Of a stretch of 64,000 nucleotides of DNA, positions 9,447-20,884 are shown in pieces. Where the stretch lies: positions 34,658 through 98,657 of the forward strand of contig JAAPAO010000060.1 in assembly GCA_013115145.1 (NCBI GenBank), written 5' to 3'. The position numbers were made by a program, and so were the translations under genes. This DNA is from Perkinsus chesapeaki (lineage: Eukaryota > Perkinsozoa > Perkinsida > Perkinsidae). Positions within the stretch are counted from its first letter, which is position 1. Each line of letters opens with the position of its first letter. The notes under the pieces were generated by a model, which worked only from the letters and a program-made list of their open reading frames with translations, was not told the origin of the DNA and searched no databases.

Positions 9447-12400
9447 CTACAGCTCATCATCGGTCTCCTACAAACATGCAAATGATTCATAAGTCTGCCA
9501 TAGCCGTGGGATTACTGGTGGGTTAATATCGCCGGAGACGTTTCCCTCGGCATCAACTGTGATTGTCGGTCCCTCTTTATCTTCGGCCTCGGCTCCATCC
9601 TCCTCCTCTTCGTCATCCGTATCCTCCTCGGTTATTTGCACCTATAACATGACGATAATCAAATCCGATAACCATCTCCCTTATTACCTCCTCCACAGCT
9701 GTGTTTGGATCTACGCCTAGCGCCTCGCTCATCAGAGAATACATCTAAGTCAATGAAGTACGAGGCCAAAGAGGCCGAGCTTCTGACTGCTTACTCTCTG
9801 AACCAACGCATGAGGATCGATGATCTCGTATCCAGAATCCAGCATAGCAGCTTGGAATAGAACTATGGCAGTGTCCTCCGCGTTGGAATCAGCGTTACCG
9901 TTCTTCACCTACATTACACTTTCAATTATCGCGATTCTCTCTCTCCATCCTTACCTTGTCCAAGAGATCCTTAACAACCGGATGATCTGGATTGAGCTCC
10001 AGAGTACGGCGGCCGGTCATGTGCTGAAGATCATTCTTGTTCTGGAAACTCTGTGCTCTCATGATCTTCTCCTGTTGAGCAGTGTACCTCACAGCGCCGG
10101 ATAGCACATTCACAACAAACCAGTAGACATGATGCAGCCTACCCGAACTGGTCAGATACAACCACGCAAGGTGCGTCGACGAGCCTCTTGGAGATCGTCA
10201 CCGAGGCTATGCCATAGTTGTAATTAGCTTCCGGATCCTCCTTAGAGGCCTTAGTGAGAATATCCTTGTACCACTTGGTGAGAGGCTTGTACCTTAAGCA
10301 CGTTCGACTCGGCAAGTGCTGAATAAAAGTTAACGCTTACATCTTCTTAACCTTCGCAAATCTCTCCTTGTCATCCTCGGTCTCGTCCATCTTAAGATCA
10401 GCCTTCTGAATGGTGACCAGTTTCTTACCATCATATTCGCCCAGTTTTTGCATGCCTGCAATAATATAGTAAGGTGAACCACTAGAGAATGCTGTGGCTT
10501 ACAGGGCTCATCAAGCTGGTTATCGAGAAGAAGAACTTCTATGTCCTTCTTATAGAAAATCTGCAGCGCGGGGTTCTTCTTCATAACCTATGATCCACAG
10601 CATAACCCTACACCAACTCCAAGCCATCTCCACGTACATCAATGGTCTCACCGCTCATGTAGTAAATGGAGTCCTGCTTCTCCGGCATGTTCTCAATGTA
10701 CCTGTGGTAACGTTGAAAGCCATGGTAGTCAGAAAACAACAACATGCTTACTTGTCAAGGGTGATGACCTCGTCCCCGCTCTTCGTGGTTTTGAATCGAA
10801 GCAGCTTAGCGATCTTTGAGCGATTGGCATCGTCCTCATAACACCCGAGCTTGAGGTTTTCACCGAAGTTCTCGTAGAAGATTTCTGAGTCAATAATCCA
10901 TCAGCAGCTTCCAAGTCGAGACTTTCGATATCCTCTCACCCCAATCAGTCTTCCCTTCATTTGCGTCAGGTGCTTTCTCTTCCTCCTCGACACCTTCCGC
11001 GGCGAGCTTGGCCTTTTCGGCCTTCTGCTTCTCATCATCCTGAAAAAGCGAAATCCAAACAACTACGCGTATCCGTTGGCTCCACCTGCGATAACTTCTT
11101 GATCAATTCGAGAACCTTCCTGACCAACTTCTTCGAGATGACCTTGAGAATCTTGTTTTGCTGGAGCTGCTCTCGGGAGACCTGGAAAATTAATGTGGTC
11201 ACTGCCGTCACCTCGTGCACCACTCACGTTGAGAGGCAGATCATCTGAGTCGACAATACCAGTGACGAAGTTCAGGTACCGAGGGAGAAGCTCGTCAAAC
11301 TTGTCGGCAACCAGCACCTGTCGGAGTATGATGTATCTCTTTACGCCCGAGGCGCGTCGGAGCTCACCCTGCGAACGTAAAGCTTAATTTCGGACTTTTT
11401 CTGCCAGTAGTTCTCCATGAAGTTATAAGGAGCCCTCCTTGGGATGTAGAGAATAGCCTTGAACTCAATCTCACCCTCCGCTGTGAAATGGGTGTAGGTG
11501 AGGGGATCACTGTAGTCGTGAGCGAGGGCCTGAGGCAACAAAGATAACAACACCTAGCAACAAGATAACAAGCCTTACGTGATAAAACGACTTGTATTCC
11601 TCATCAGTAATATCCTCCTTGTTCTTAAGCCAGAGAGCCTTCTGGGAATTAACCTGAACAAGAATGATCACACGGAGTTGCGATCGTTATCGGATCTTTT
11701 ACCTGTTCGTAATCATATACGGTCTGCTTCTTTTTAGGCTTCTCCTTCTTATCCTCGCCTTCTTCCTCCTCACTCTCTTCATCATCCTTCACTTCAACCT
11801 ACATCGGCATCATCCTCACTAATAGGCCACTCCAAGCCACCTTACGTCCTTATCCTTGTCTTCGGTTTCCTCAGACTCTTCCTCCTCATCAGCATCCACC
11901 TCAACCTCCTTCTTTGTCTTCAAGGATATCGGATAAGGCACGAACTGCGAGTACTTCGTAGCGAGCTCCTTCAGACGACTCTGAGAACAAACAAATTTCG
12001 GCAAGTCCACAGACACGCTAATGCTCACCTCCTCGAGATATTCATGAGCGTCTTCCTTCAAGTGGAGTGTGATCTGAGTACCGCGGCCAAGAGTGTTCCC
12101 TCGGGGGTCTGGCCCAACGGAAAAGCTGGCATCAGCACTTGACTCCCAAATATGTTGCTCAGGGTCGTCATTGTTCTTCGAAGCCACTGTCACTTTGTCA
12201 GCGACTAGATAGGCCGAATAGAAGCCCACACCGAACTGACCAATCAAGTTGGCATCAGAACCTGCAGAGAGACAGAGCAATGATCCGTCGACTCAATGAC
12301 ATCGGGAATACCTTCGCTCATCGCTTCCAAGAAGTTGCTTGTGCCCGACTTGGCAACGGTGCCCAGGTTGTTGATAAGGTCCGACTTGGTCATACCGATT

Positions 12401-12889
12401 CCGGTATCGGTGATGGTAAGGGTGTTGGCTTGATCATTATAATCAATCTTAATATCGAGCTCAGGATTCTCCTTGAGGTATTCAGGATCCTTAAGACTGT
12501 TATATCTGTTAACATCATCAACGACACGCGAGCATCTTTTATACAGGAGGACCCTACCTAGCCTTCTCGAGGGCATCGGCAGCGTTCGAAATGAGCTCTC
12601 GTAGGAAAACTTCTTTGTGCGTGTAAAGAGAATTGATGATGATGTCCATCAATCGACTAACTTCGGCCTGACACCAAACTTGTCGAGCAAAAGGGACTTC
12701 TACGCTCACCTGAAACTCGTGTTTTTCAGCCTTCTCTTCGTATTCGGCTGTGATGTCCGGAGTGGTATCGACAACTGAAAGATGCTTGTTTTGCTTATCG
12801 ACATCATAGAGAAGGCGCTCACCAGGCTCATCCTGTGCGATGGCTGCCAAAGGCAAAAACAGAGCGGAGATCAGCCGCAGAAAACGCAT
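9447..12889 (-). CDS. GRP94: Endoplasmin / GRP94, the ER-lumen HSP90 chaperone
   Basis: The protein begins with a signal peptide ([19 protein letters not shown]). It has the HSP90 GHKL ATPase blocks: [40 protein letters not shown] and [18 protein letters not shown]. An acidic linker follows ([20 protein letters not shown]), then the middle and C-terminal domains on successive exons. Introns are short and frequent; the first (near 12710) splits KHEFQ from AEVSRLMD. At the 3' end a 48-nt intron at 9468-9515 leads to a last coding exon of only six codons, ETDDEL, followed by a stop at 9447-9449. DDEL is a variant of the KDEL/HDEL ER retrieval signal, which confirms ER-lumen residence. An Asp/Glu-rich run precedes it ([19 protein letters not shown]). 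The length of about 800 residues is usual for the family. The family folds secretory and membrane proteins. Confidence 0.95.
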
Positions 12890-13618
12890 TACTCCAAACA
12901 GTTAAAACAACTAATGTCGAAGTAGCCTCGTCACTCAATAATTCCGCAGGTATCTTTAGCCCTCGCACGTCGAATGATTTCGCGTACGACGGAGGCAAGA
13001 TCACTGCGTGCAATACCTCGCTACGCCCATCTAATCGATTATCAATCGCGCGTCTGTTTTTGGGTCCTCTACAGGAGAGGAATGTTGAATGTACCATGGA
13101 GTTTGATAGTGCTGCTTTCGTACCGTCGCTCCTTCAGGCGTCATCACGTTCCGTATCTGTTTGGCTTTGAGTGGTATGCTCCTTCCGAAGGATTCCTTCG
13201 ACGTTAGTGCTGGCGCTGTTCCACACGCTTTTGATTGCCGATGCCACACTACCTGTCTGCGGCCACGAGACAGGCTACGGTCACAACGGTTATTCGCCAG
13301 AAATTCTCATTGTTGGTGTCTAGCGCCAACTAGCCTATCTAACTGCGTTGTGTGTTCTGTCCCTATTCTCCTCCCCAGCGGTGTTGCTATCACGAAGCTG
13401 CCCTATTAAGTGCCATATCGTACTAGCCGCAGCGCAATACGACTGGGCGGGTCAGCTTGGTCATCCCTGAGTGTTGGGAATACTCTATATTAGTGATGGC
13501 CCATCTGAAACTCCTTGCCTGCTGTAGCTCTGTGGGGGCTAAGGTGAGTCTAGCAGTGGTGAGTATCTTGTTTTTCAGTAGAGGTCCTCCGTTACATTAA
13601 TTTCAATCCTTTTTATCA
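12890..13618. other. Divergent intergenic region between GRP94 and the MORN-repeat gene
   Basis: GRP94 is read leftward and the MORN gene rightward, so this stretch of about 730 bases should carry both upstream regions. I see no TATA-like box or repeat that I would stake a claim on. A short frame at 13499-13543 (MAHLKLLACCSSVGAK) ends at a good donor (aag|gtgagt), and a second gtgagt with a ttttcag acceptor lies at about 13559-13579. This may be 5' UTR splicing of the MORN gene. Confidence 0.35.
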
Positions 13619-15324
13619 ATGGGAAATTGTGCATGCCTCGGCAGCAAACACGAGACACCTCAGGAGCCCGAAAGCGCATCAGCTCCTACAAGGCCTCCTA
13701 AGGACACCACCACTGCCGCCGCCGCAGCAGCAGCAGCAGCTGACCAACAACAACATCAACAGCAAGATTCCACAGCAGCAACTAGCGGCAACCCGCCCGC
13801 TGGTAATTCTAATAATGTTACTAGCAGTAGTAGCCCACGGCCTGATACCGGCTCCCAAGGGGGAGATGGTACGGTGGCTGCTGCCTCAGGTGGGGCCGCC
13901 GCTAGTGTTGCTGGTCAACAGGCTGCTCCTACAGGGTCAAATGCTGATGGTAAGTGGCTACCTGCGTGTAGAATTAAGGTGTATCTTTCGTAATAGGTTC
14001 AGCTAGTGGTGATGCTGCTGCTCGTGAGAAGAGGGCACCTTTCAAATGCGAAAATGGGGCCATGTAAAGGATAAGTCACTGAGTTGGGGTTGATCGTTAC
14101 TCTACACAGATACACCGGTGAATGGTCAGGCAACTCCAGAGATGGATACGGAGTGCAAGTGTGGCCTGATGGCGCTAAATACGAAGGAGAATGGAAGAAT
14201 GATAAAGCATGTGGCAAGGGTAACCTCATCGTTGTTGTTGCAGCCGTGTGTGGAAGATATTATTTGGTTTAGGCAAATTCACTCATGCGGATGGTGATAT
14301 ATACGATGGTGACTGGAAGGACGATAAGGCTGATGGCCAGGGGACTTACTATCATGCCGATGGCAGCAAGTAAGCTTGGCTCAAGTGATGCTTGTTGATA
14401 ACCGTTGTTGTCAGATATACTGGCCAATGGAAGGACGATAAGCAGGACGGTTTTGGCAGGGAAGATTGGCCTGATGGAGCCAAATACGAGGGAGAGTACA
14501 AGAACGGCAAAAAGGTGTGTTGCGGAACCTTATCTTGGCGGCGTCCATGTGGATATCAACAATTGCTGCTGCTGCTGCTTTAGGACGGTCATGGGCGATT
14601 CTCGTGGACTGATAACTCCGTTTATGAAGGATCATTTGTAAACAATGATATTGAAGGGTATGGCACTTACAGTTGGGGTAGTATTAGGGTTAACTGAAAC
14701 GGTTTGGTGAGTACCTTCCACATACCTTGTTGCCCATCTCAGGTGATGGCCGTAAATATGAAGGTGAATGGAAAGATAACAGGATGCATGGCAAGGGAAC
14801 GTTCATTTGGGTTGATGGACGGAAGTAGGCTTACCCAGCTGTTCATTCGGCAAGCAGCAGCACTGATGATTCTTATCAGATATGAAGGTCAGTACGTTAA
14901 CGACCAGAAGGATGGTCATGGTGTCTTCACATGGCCCGATGGACGCCGGTAGGGTTATTTGGACCAAGCCGTCAACTTTAAATGCGTATATCAGGTATGA
15001 AGGTGGATGGAAGGCCGGTAAGCAAAACGGTCGTGGTGTATACCGAACTGCTAAGGGAGAGGTAAGTGGAAGAGTAATTGACGGTTTGTGTTATCTCGTC
15101 TGAGTTAGGTTCGTGAAGGTGAATGGGAAGATGGCCATAGAGTTCGTTGGTTGGGACCCCCGCAGGTAGGGCATGTCCTATTGTTGCAAAGAATGAAGTG
15201 TCTTGTTCAGGCTGCTGGAGCCGCTAACGCCGGTGATAAGGTTGCATCGATTGATGCTCCGAAGGCGGGCAGCGAGAACGCAGCTGACAATGCCAACAGT
15301 AACAATCAAGATGACCAACAGTAG
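13619..15324 (+). CDS. Lipid-anchored MORN-repeat protein
   Basis: The start MGNCACLGS has a Gly at position 2 and Cys at 4 and 6, the pattern for N-myristoylation plus palmitoylation. A low-complexity Ala/Gln/Ser/Gly segment of about 100 residues follows. Then come about eight MORN repeats: [140 protein letters not shown] and [20 protein letters not shown]. Introns recur near repeat boundaries. The tail is Ala/Asn/Gln-rich and ends NSNNQDDQQ (stop 15322-15324). MORN proteins usually bind membranes or organise cortical cytoskeleton; in alveolates some scaffold budding or basal structures. A role at the plasma membrane or inner cortex is inference. Confidence 0.85.
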
Positions 15325-15922
15325 TGTGTTGAGTATAATGCATGTATACTGCAAGGATTAAGTGTCTTAACAACATCATCAACCTACAACACTGACAATG
15401 CTCCTGTCATTAGTAAATGCCATAATGGAGAAGACAATTCAAGTCATCTCTTCTTACCGTACCACTACTGACCTCCTCTTTTGTACTCTTGTTGCAACTT
15501 CCAGCTGAGTAGCTGCTGTGATGATCGCCCCGAGAGGGCGGCATTGAGGCTCCTCCTACTCCGCATTATTGTTATTATTTTTTTGGCGACCAGAGCGACT
15601 GCCTAGAGCAGCTACGGCTGATAATGTCAAGGACTTTTCGAGACCGTCGCTTCGCGTTGATCTCTATGTTTTGCGTTAACAGTACTGGGGGCTTTGGCGA
15701 GGACAATCGGTAGCCAGGAGCTTGCCTCCGAACCGGCAATGACTCCTTTCTATAACGCCTCCACGATAAGTAAATACAAAGGCAGCTGCAACTTCAGTTT
15801 GATGATGGGCTAAGGAAGCCCATCCGAAGTTGGTTGCACATCGTCTTTAAGTTACTTTATTTCATCGTAACTCGTGTTCGATGAACTGTTATAACCCAAT
15901 ATCTATAAGAAGGATAATACCA
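15325..15922. other. 3' flank of the MORN gene with hairpins
   Basis: No coding frame is convincing. It contains a short dyad (CGCCC-cgaga-GGGCG, 15526-15540) and the stronger hairpin at 15804-15824. The region lies between the convergent ends of the MORN gene and the minus-strand coiled-coil gene, so it probably holds both 3' UTRs. Confidence 0.4.
15804..15824. repeat. Hairpin, 8-bp perfect arms
   Basis: GATGGGCT and AGCCCATC flank a five-base loop (AAGGA). A further dyad, CCATTAT-GGT-ATAATGG, lies at 15920-15936 at the end of the minus-strand open frame. Confidence 0.65.
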
Positions 15923-18864
15923 TTATGGTATAATGGACGATAGAGATGGCAACGGTGTGCCAGATACAACAGACCGCGGGGTTTCCTTCGCACTGTTTAC
16001 CACTGAGGAAGCGATAGCCTGGGCTTCGGGCTTGCCGTCAGGTGGGTGTGAACTCATGGCAGAGCGGTACTCTCCGCTTCGATGGGCATCGTCATCTGAT
16101 GCCCGTGATATCATTCGCACGAAGGAAACGACAGTACCGATTCCCCCCTCGAGGGTTAGTCTGTGCTTCCACTGCTCAAAGTGGTCTACAATGGGATGAC
16201 GGAAACGAATCTTATACCTGATCCGATACAGCGAGCCGATACCGGCAGTGATTCAGATATCAGTACTTGACGGATGCGATGGTCTCATGTGTTGAACCTG
16301 GAACGGTGAATATGGCCTCACCCTTAATCGCTGGATTGGGCTCTGCACTCCTTCTCAAAAGATCGTAGAGGCTCACCTGTGCACCAGAAACTAGGCCGAA
16401 CAATCGATACATAAGATTGATCACGTGTGCTGTGCCGATGACGGTTCCTCCGGCTGCTGCCGTTATCCCAACCTGGAATGCTTCCAGATCTAGTTTGAGG
16501 CCTGCGGGGAATATGACATGGAGCAGCTGCCACCTGCCACTGCAACACCCTCAGCCTCTAAAGCATTCCACAGTTTGCTATCGTGTATCATGTCGAGACC
16601 AGGAAAGGACAGAGTGGTGCGGTAACTGTTACGCGTCAAATGAACACCGTTTGGTGACGCTACCTACTTGGGGCAAAGACCGGCTGCTGCATCTGATATG
16701 CAGAGACCAAAGTCGTAGAAGCTAACAAGGACGACCGACATCAAAGTGTCCGTAGATTCACCTTCCTTGATAGGGAAACCTGAAACGACATTCCTCGACG
16801 ACCGGACGACTGAGCAATTCTCACCCATACTCCGAATCAACGCAGCGTCTAGACTAGCCTTCCCAAGAATGACGTCGAGACTGTTGAGGCTGAGATCTGG
16901 TATCTCGCTCAAGTCCGAGAATCCGCCATCGCTGCCAGCACTGAGGGCTTCGCTTATCGATGCCGGTATGTGGCTCCTAGAAGGTTGCCACGCTACTGCC
17001 TGCATTAAGCGTTCCAGCTCACCTTCGAGACTGTGCGAGCTTCTTTTGAAGCTCCTTGATTTGGAGGTCTCGGCTCGAGGCAAGCCTTTGCCACTTGTCG
17101 CGTTCCTGTACACCATGGGCCACGTGTCGGTTTAAAGAGCCAACCTTGATAAGGTCCGCCGCCCTTTCTCGAGACTCGGCGGAACTAGCTTCCATCATCT
17201 TGCGTAGGTCATTCGACATCCCTGTAGCATGAGCCGATTGACGGAATTCTAGTTTCATTTACCAGCCTCTATCTGGAGCATTTTTCTCAAACTGTGGATC
17301 TCGTCCACTAATTCGGCCTTCTCATTCCGCAACACATCCACCATAGGAGCCAGCCTGTCAGCCGCCATTCCCTCAGTGCTGCTTAGTTGCTCTGAAGGGA
17401 ACAGCAATACAGCCACGGTGATGCTCAAAAAGCGATTACCGATACCTTGACCAATAATGATACTTCCCGCGGTTAGGCTTGGAAGAGCACCGGGCCTACA
17501 GGGCGTATCCATACACCAACTGTAGCTTGCCCGTACCTGCTGTTTACAAGGCCGGAGATGACCAGCTTCAACTGGCTTTTATCCTCCTCTGATAAACTAG
17601 GAAGGAGGAAGTTTAACCTAAAGGGGCTGGGTGCGTGACCGATTGCTGTTTCTTTGCACCGTGGCTCGAGCGAGGCTAGATGAGAGCTATAGGTGTCAGC
17701 TTCCGCCCGCATCCGATTGTTCTCCTCAGTTAAGAGCAGAATCTACATTTAGAACTCCACCGTCACTTAGGAGCTATCAGGCAAGCTGACTCGTTGCTGA
17801 ACATCTTCAGCTCCTCGGTCTTTCTGTTTGAGCTCTGCCTCCAGTCCGTCTGCCCGCTGCTGTGCTGCTTTCAATTCACTCTTCACTTTATGAACTTCCT
17901 CCTGCAACTCGTTTACTCGCTTCTGAAGTACTGCTCGAGACTCACTCTAACAGCGGTCAGTGATGCCTGTTGCCCGTCAGCATGTAGCTATTACCTGTTG
18001 CCCGAACGATGAGTGGGCAATTTGCACTATTTCATCGTGTAGCTCCTGTCGCCTTGCCTCTGATTCCTCTAGCTTCTGCCACCAGCAGAGCATCTGCTGC
18101 TGTGCTAGCCTTACCTTTACCTTCTGCAGTCGTGTTATCTCATCATTTGACCACTGGGATGTTCGCGGGCTGGTGTCAGATTTCGTTGCGAGGCTGAGGA
18201 AGACCGGAGAGATTGGCCGGCAGTCTCCTGCGGCCTTACGCGGTTGAAGTCGTTGGCCCAGACCCTCTCGGAAAATGCGAGCCTGAAGCACACATACATA
18301 TCAGGCCGTCGGGGAGACCTCTCACTCGAGCGTAATGCATGGAGCTCCTCCTCCAGCCCTTGGATCCGCAAACGCATCTCCTGCTCGGAATCTCGTCCAA
18401 GATTTCTCGGGGACACGCAGGTGCCTGCGACATTCACCCTCCATTGTGGTGTGAGTGCCGCTGCTACAAACACTGATGGTCCTAGTGGATCGCGTCGAGT
18501 AGGTTCTCGGATGTGAAAAAGGTGAATTAGACCGTCTGGTCAATGCCCCAGCTAACGCTAATCTGCAAGAGCAGCAGCCTCTCCTCCAGTTGCAGTGTTG
18601 CAGGTCAGGGCTACCGTTTTAGGCTTGGGTTCTGGGTTGCTAATCCTCCCCTTCGGACGCTTTTCGATGAGTGCCACTGTGGACGACCTCGAATATTCCG
18701 TTCTTTTGAAGATGCTGGACGATCGGGACCAGCCATCTGCAGTTCCGCTATGAACCAAGAGAGGGCAAACTCCGCCGCCACCTGCGCCCTTCCGAGGATA
18801 ACCGGCGCGCCCTTATTCAAATAATATGCCTTGCTCGTTGGCTCTGTTGGCTGTGGCTATTCAT
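15923..18864 (-). CDS. Coiled-coil protein of unknown function, exon structure only partly resolved
   Basis: Read on the minus strand, several exon-sized frames are helical and charged: WSNDEITRLQKVKVRLAQQQ with KLEESEARRQELHDEIVQIA (about 18170-17980), LRNEKAELVDEIHSLRKMLQ (about 17320-17260), DLRKMMEASSAESRERAADL with QIKELQKKLAQSRR (about 17220-17020), and HSLEGELERLMQAVAWQPSR (about 17030-16970). A Ser/Pro-rich end (PRSVVSGTPLPSLSSIIP, stop about 15923-15925) is a plausible C-terminus. Between 16660 and 16300 two frames compete: one is Ser/Arg-rich and the other gives GLKLDLEAFQVGITAAAGGT. The start is uncertain; a minus ATG at 18864 is one candidate. The overall look is that of a centrosomal or cytoskeletal scaffold. 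Confidence 0.45.
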
Positions 18865-18879
18865 TGACTCCTTTAACAC

Positions 18880-20110
18880 AAGGCGCATTTGGTACAACAC
18901 CAAAGTAATAATAACAAAGGACTGAAGTCCTCATGCTAGAAGTAGGCCCCGTCGGAGGGGCAAAGCTGAACTGGGAGTTGTGTCGAAGACTAGACTGCCA
19001 TTTCGAGTGCTTGCGCCTGGAACAACTTCACTGTTTTACGATCTGGGAATGGTGACTAACCTCGAACTATCGTACTCGCTTTGGAGGGCACGAAGCTCAA
19101 ATACTTCTCGTGGACATTTGCAGTACGCTTTGGCCTATCACGGGACATAACTAGGTCCTCCAGAGTAGCAGATATACCTGCCATATTGGTCGAACCATCC
19201 ATCGAAGGTGCTCACTGCTGAACCGTGGACACTGGAGACACTCAACGAGCGCCTGATAATGATACAAATTAAATAAAATAATCCTCGGTAGCTGAATTGG
19301 ACATCAGCAGACAGAAGGACCCGAACGTGTTTTCGGATGGTCTCACTTTTTCGATCGAGGTTGCCGCTCCATCAAATGTGTGTATCGGCTTTTCTCATTG
19401 GCAGCTAACCTATAAGCGTGAATGCGTACCCCTCCTATCACCCCCTCTTACTGATGAATCCTATGCCGTATACCATCCAGTTCGGCCTGCATTCTGGTAA
19501 TCCGAGACACTTCATGTTTATACTCCGGCACCTATAGAAAGCAGCTACACGTCGACTGTTGGGTGGAAAGTGCCAGGGTTGATTAACGATCCCATGGGTG
19601 CGATGATGGCTACCTGCTCCGGGTCTACTGGCGTCTCGCGGTAGTCAACGCTTCCCGGTTGCATGCTCATAGTAACAGCGACCTACATCAGCAGAGTTAG
19701 CGTTGTGTTGGTGGACACCTCAGGACTTAGTACTATCATAACCTTCTGATTGCGAGTTGATACGTCACAGTGGTGTCTAATTATCTTGTTGAACTCGGCT
19801 GAAGCTGCCTTCTGTTTGCTCAAGCCATCCTGCTCTTTAGCGTATAGAGTCCTAAGCCATAACTATTATCTAAGTATCACCTTGTATATCAACTATGCGT
19901 CCGTGAGACATTGTAGTCTAAAACAGTTGGGTTAACTACTTCAACGAAATTAGGGCGCATTCGATGGTCAGTCCCCCTGTCCAATAAAGCAATTCTGGGA
20001 TTCAGAATCGATTCCAGCGTCGCATTTTACGTGTGAAAAGCAGTTCTGCTCTCATTTCAAAATCGGTATATTGATCGACCCCAGTAAGTATCTTGCGCTG
20101 CTGCTGTCTG
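18880..20110 (-). CDS. Minus-strand exon cluster, unknown protein (possibly the 5' part of the preceding coiled-coil gene)
   Basis: Several short exons read well on the minus strand. About 19675-19610 gives MSMQPGSVDYRETPVDPEQ, which a GT-AG intron (gtagcc...ctatag) joins in phase to VPEYKHEVSRITRMQAELDG. A 42-nt intron (gtaagag...gcttatag) then continues as LAANEKSRYTHLMERQPRSK. Farther on, about 19130-19070 encodes EVFELRALQSEYDSSR or, in another frame, RPKRTANVHEKYLSFVPSKA; I could not decide between them. Near 20060-19990 a frame VDQYTDFEMRAELLFTRKMR may be an upstream exon. The style matches the coiled-coil gene at 15923-18864, and the two could be one gene. Confidence 0.35.
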
Positions 20111-20212
20111 TATGACACCCTCCTTCTTTGAAGCATTACCTTATCTCAGAAAGGTTAGGGCTTGACTTGCATCCGCTCAATAGACTTCCCAATCTCTTAC
20201 ACCGAGGTTGGA

Positions 20213-20819
20213 ATGCCATTTCGATTAAACGTCAACAACAAAGACAACAAGGGGAACGTGAACGGGAACAGGGCCACCAACTTGAGCATCTTGAGTTTTC
20301 TCAACGGCTTCGCGCGGCGCAAGTTCTTTTCCGTGGCAGCGATTGCAGAACGGTGGCCAAAATAGTAGCGCAACGATCAGGGCTCGCTACGTGCTATGTT
20401 ATGCAGCCATTTTACTCATTTCATCGTGGCGTCCTCGTTTGAGACCGACGAGGGTATCGTATACGAGAACCATCCACGGACGGTAAGTCAATTCAAGGTT
20501 TTTCTGCTGTGCTCACCTCTTCAAGTGCTGTGCCTCACCTGGTTAACCTTTATTTCGGTTAATACTTCGGCTGCGGGGGCTGGATACATTTTGGCGAGTA
20601 CCCCCCTTCTTGCAGGCCTCCGCTGATGTAGTTTACGACTACGATCCGCCGAGGAATGAGGCACAGGCTGTCTGTCAGGGCAGAGCGCGACGATTTGAGT
20701 TACAGAAAGACAATCTAGCTAGAAGGTCACAGGAAAGTAACTTGGCGATTGCTTGCATATTGCTAGCAGCAGCGATCAACTGTTTCGTGAACCTATCGAT
20801 GGTTTTGAAGGAGAAATAG
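20213..20819 (+). CDS. Small protein with one C-terminal transmembrane helix, unknown
   Basis: ATG at 20213 starts MPFRLNVNNKDNKGNVNGNR and runs to PKY across an intron of about 47 nt (gtagcgc...atgcag). The frame continues FIVASSFETDEGIVYENHPR. A 127-nt intron (gtaagtc...cttgcag) then joins to ASADVVYDYDPPRNEAQAVC, an Arg/Gln-rich helix, and the hydrophobic LAIACILLAAAINCFVNLSM. It ends VLKEK with a stop at 20817-20819. The product would be about 143 residues with a membrane anchor near its C-terminus. I recognise no family. It may instead be the 5' part of the membrane-protein gene that follows, but I found no phase-compatible junction. Confidence 0.45.
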
Positions 20820-20884
20820 GCAGTCTAATTCCTGTTGCTCAGATGGGCCTTTTCGGCCGTTGACACTACCTGTTTATTGGAACA

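Noticed and set aside
9468-9515. Unspliced GRP94 C-terminus reading on past DINPP to another stop
   Set aside because: A canonical intron here restores the expected ER-retrieval ending DDEL, which is far more likely.
14376-14385. TTGGCTCAAG, a longer match to the end of a spliced leader
   Set aside because: It lies inside an intron of the MORN gene, so it is a chance match.
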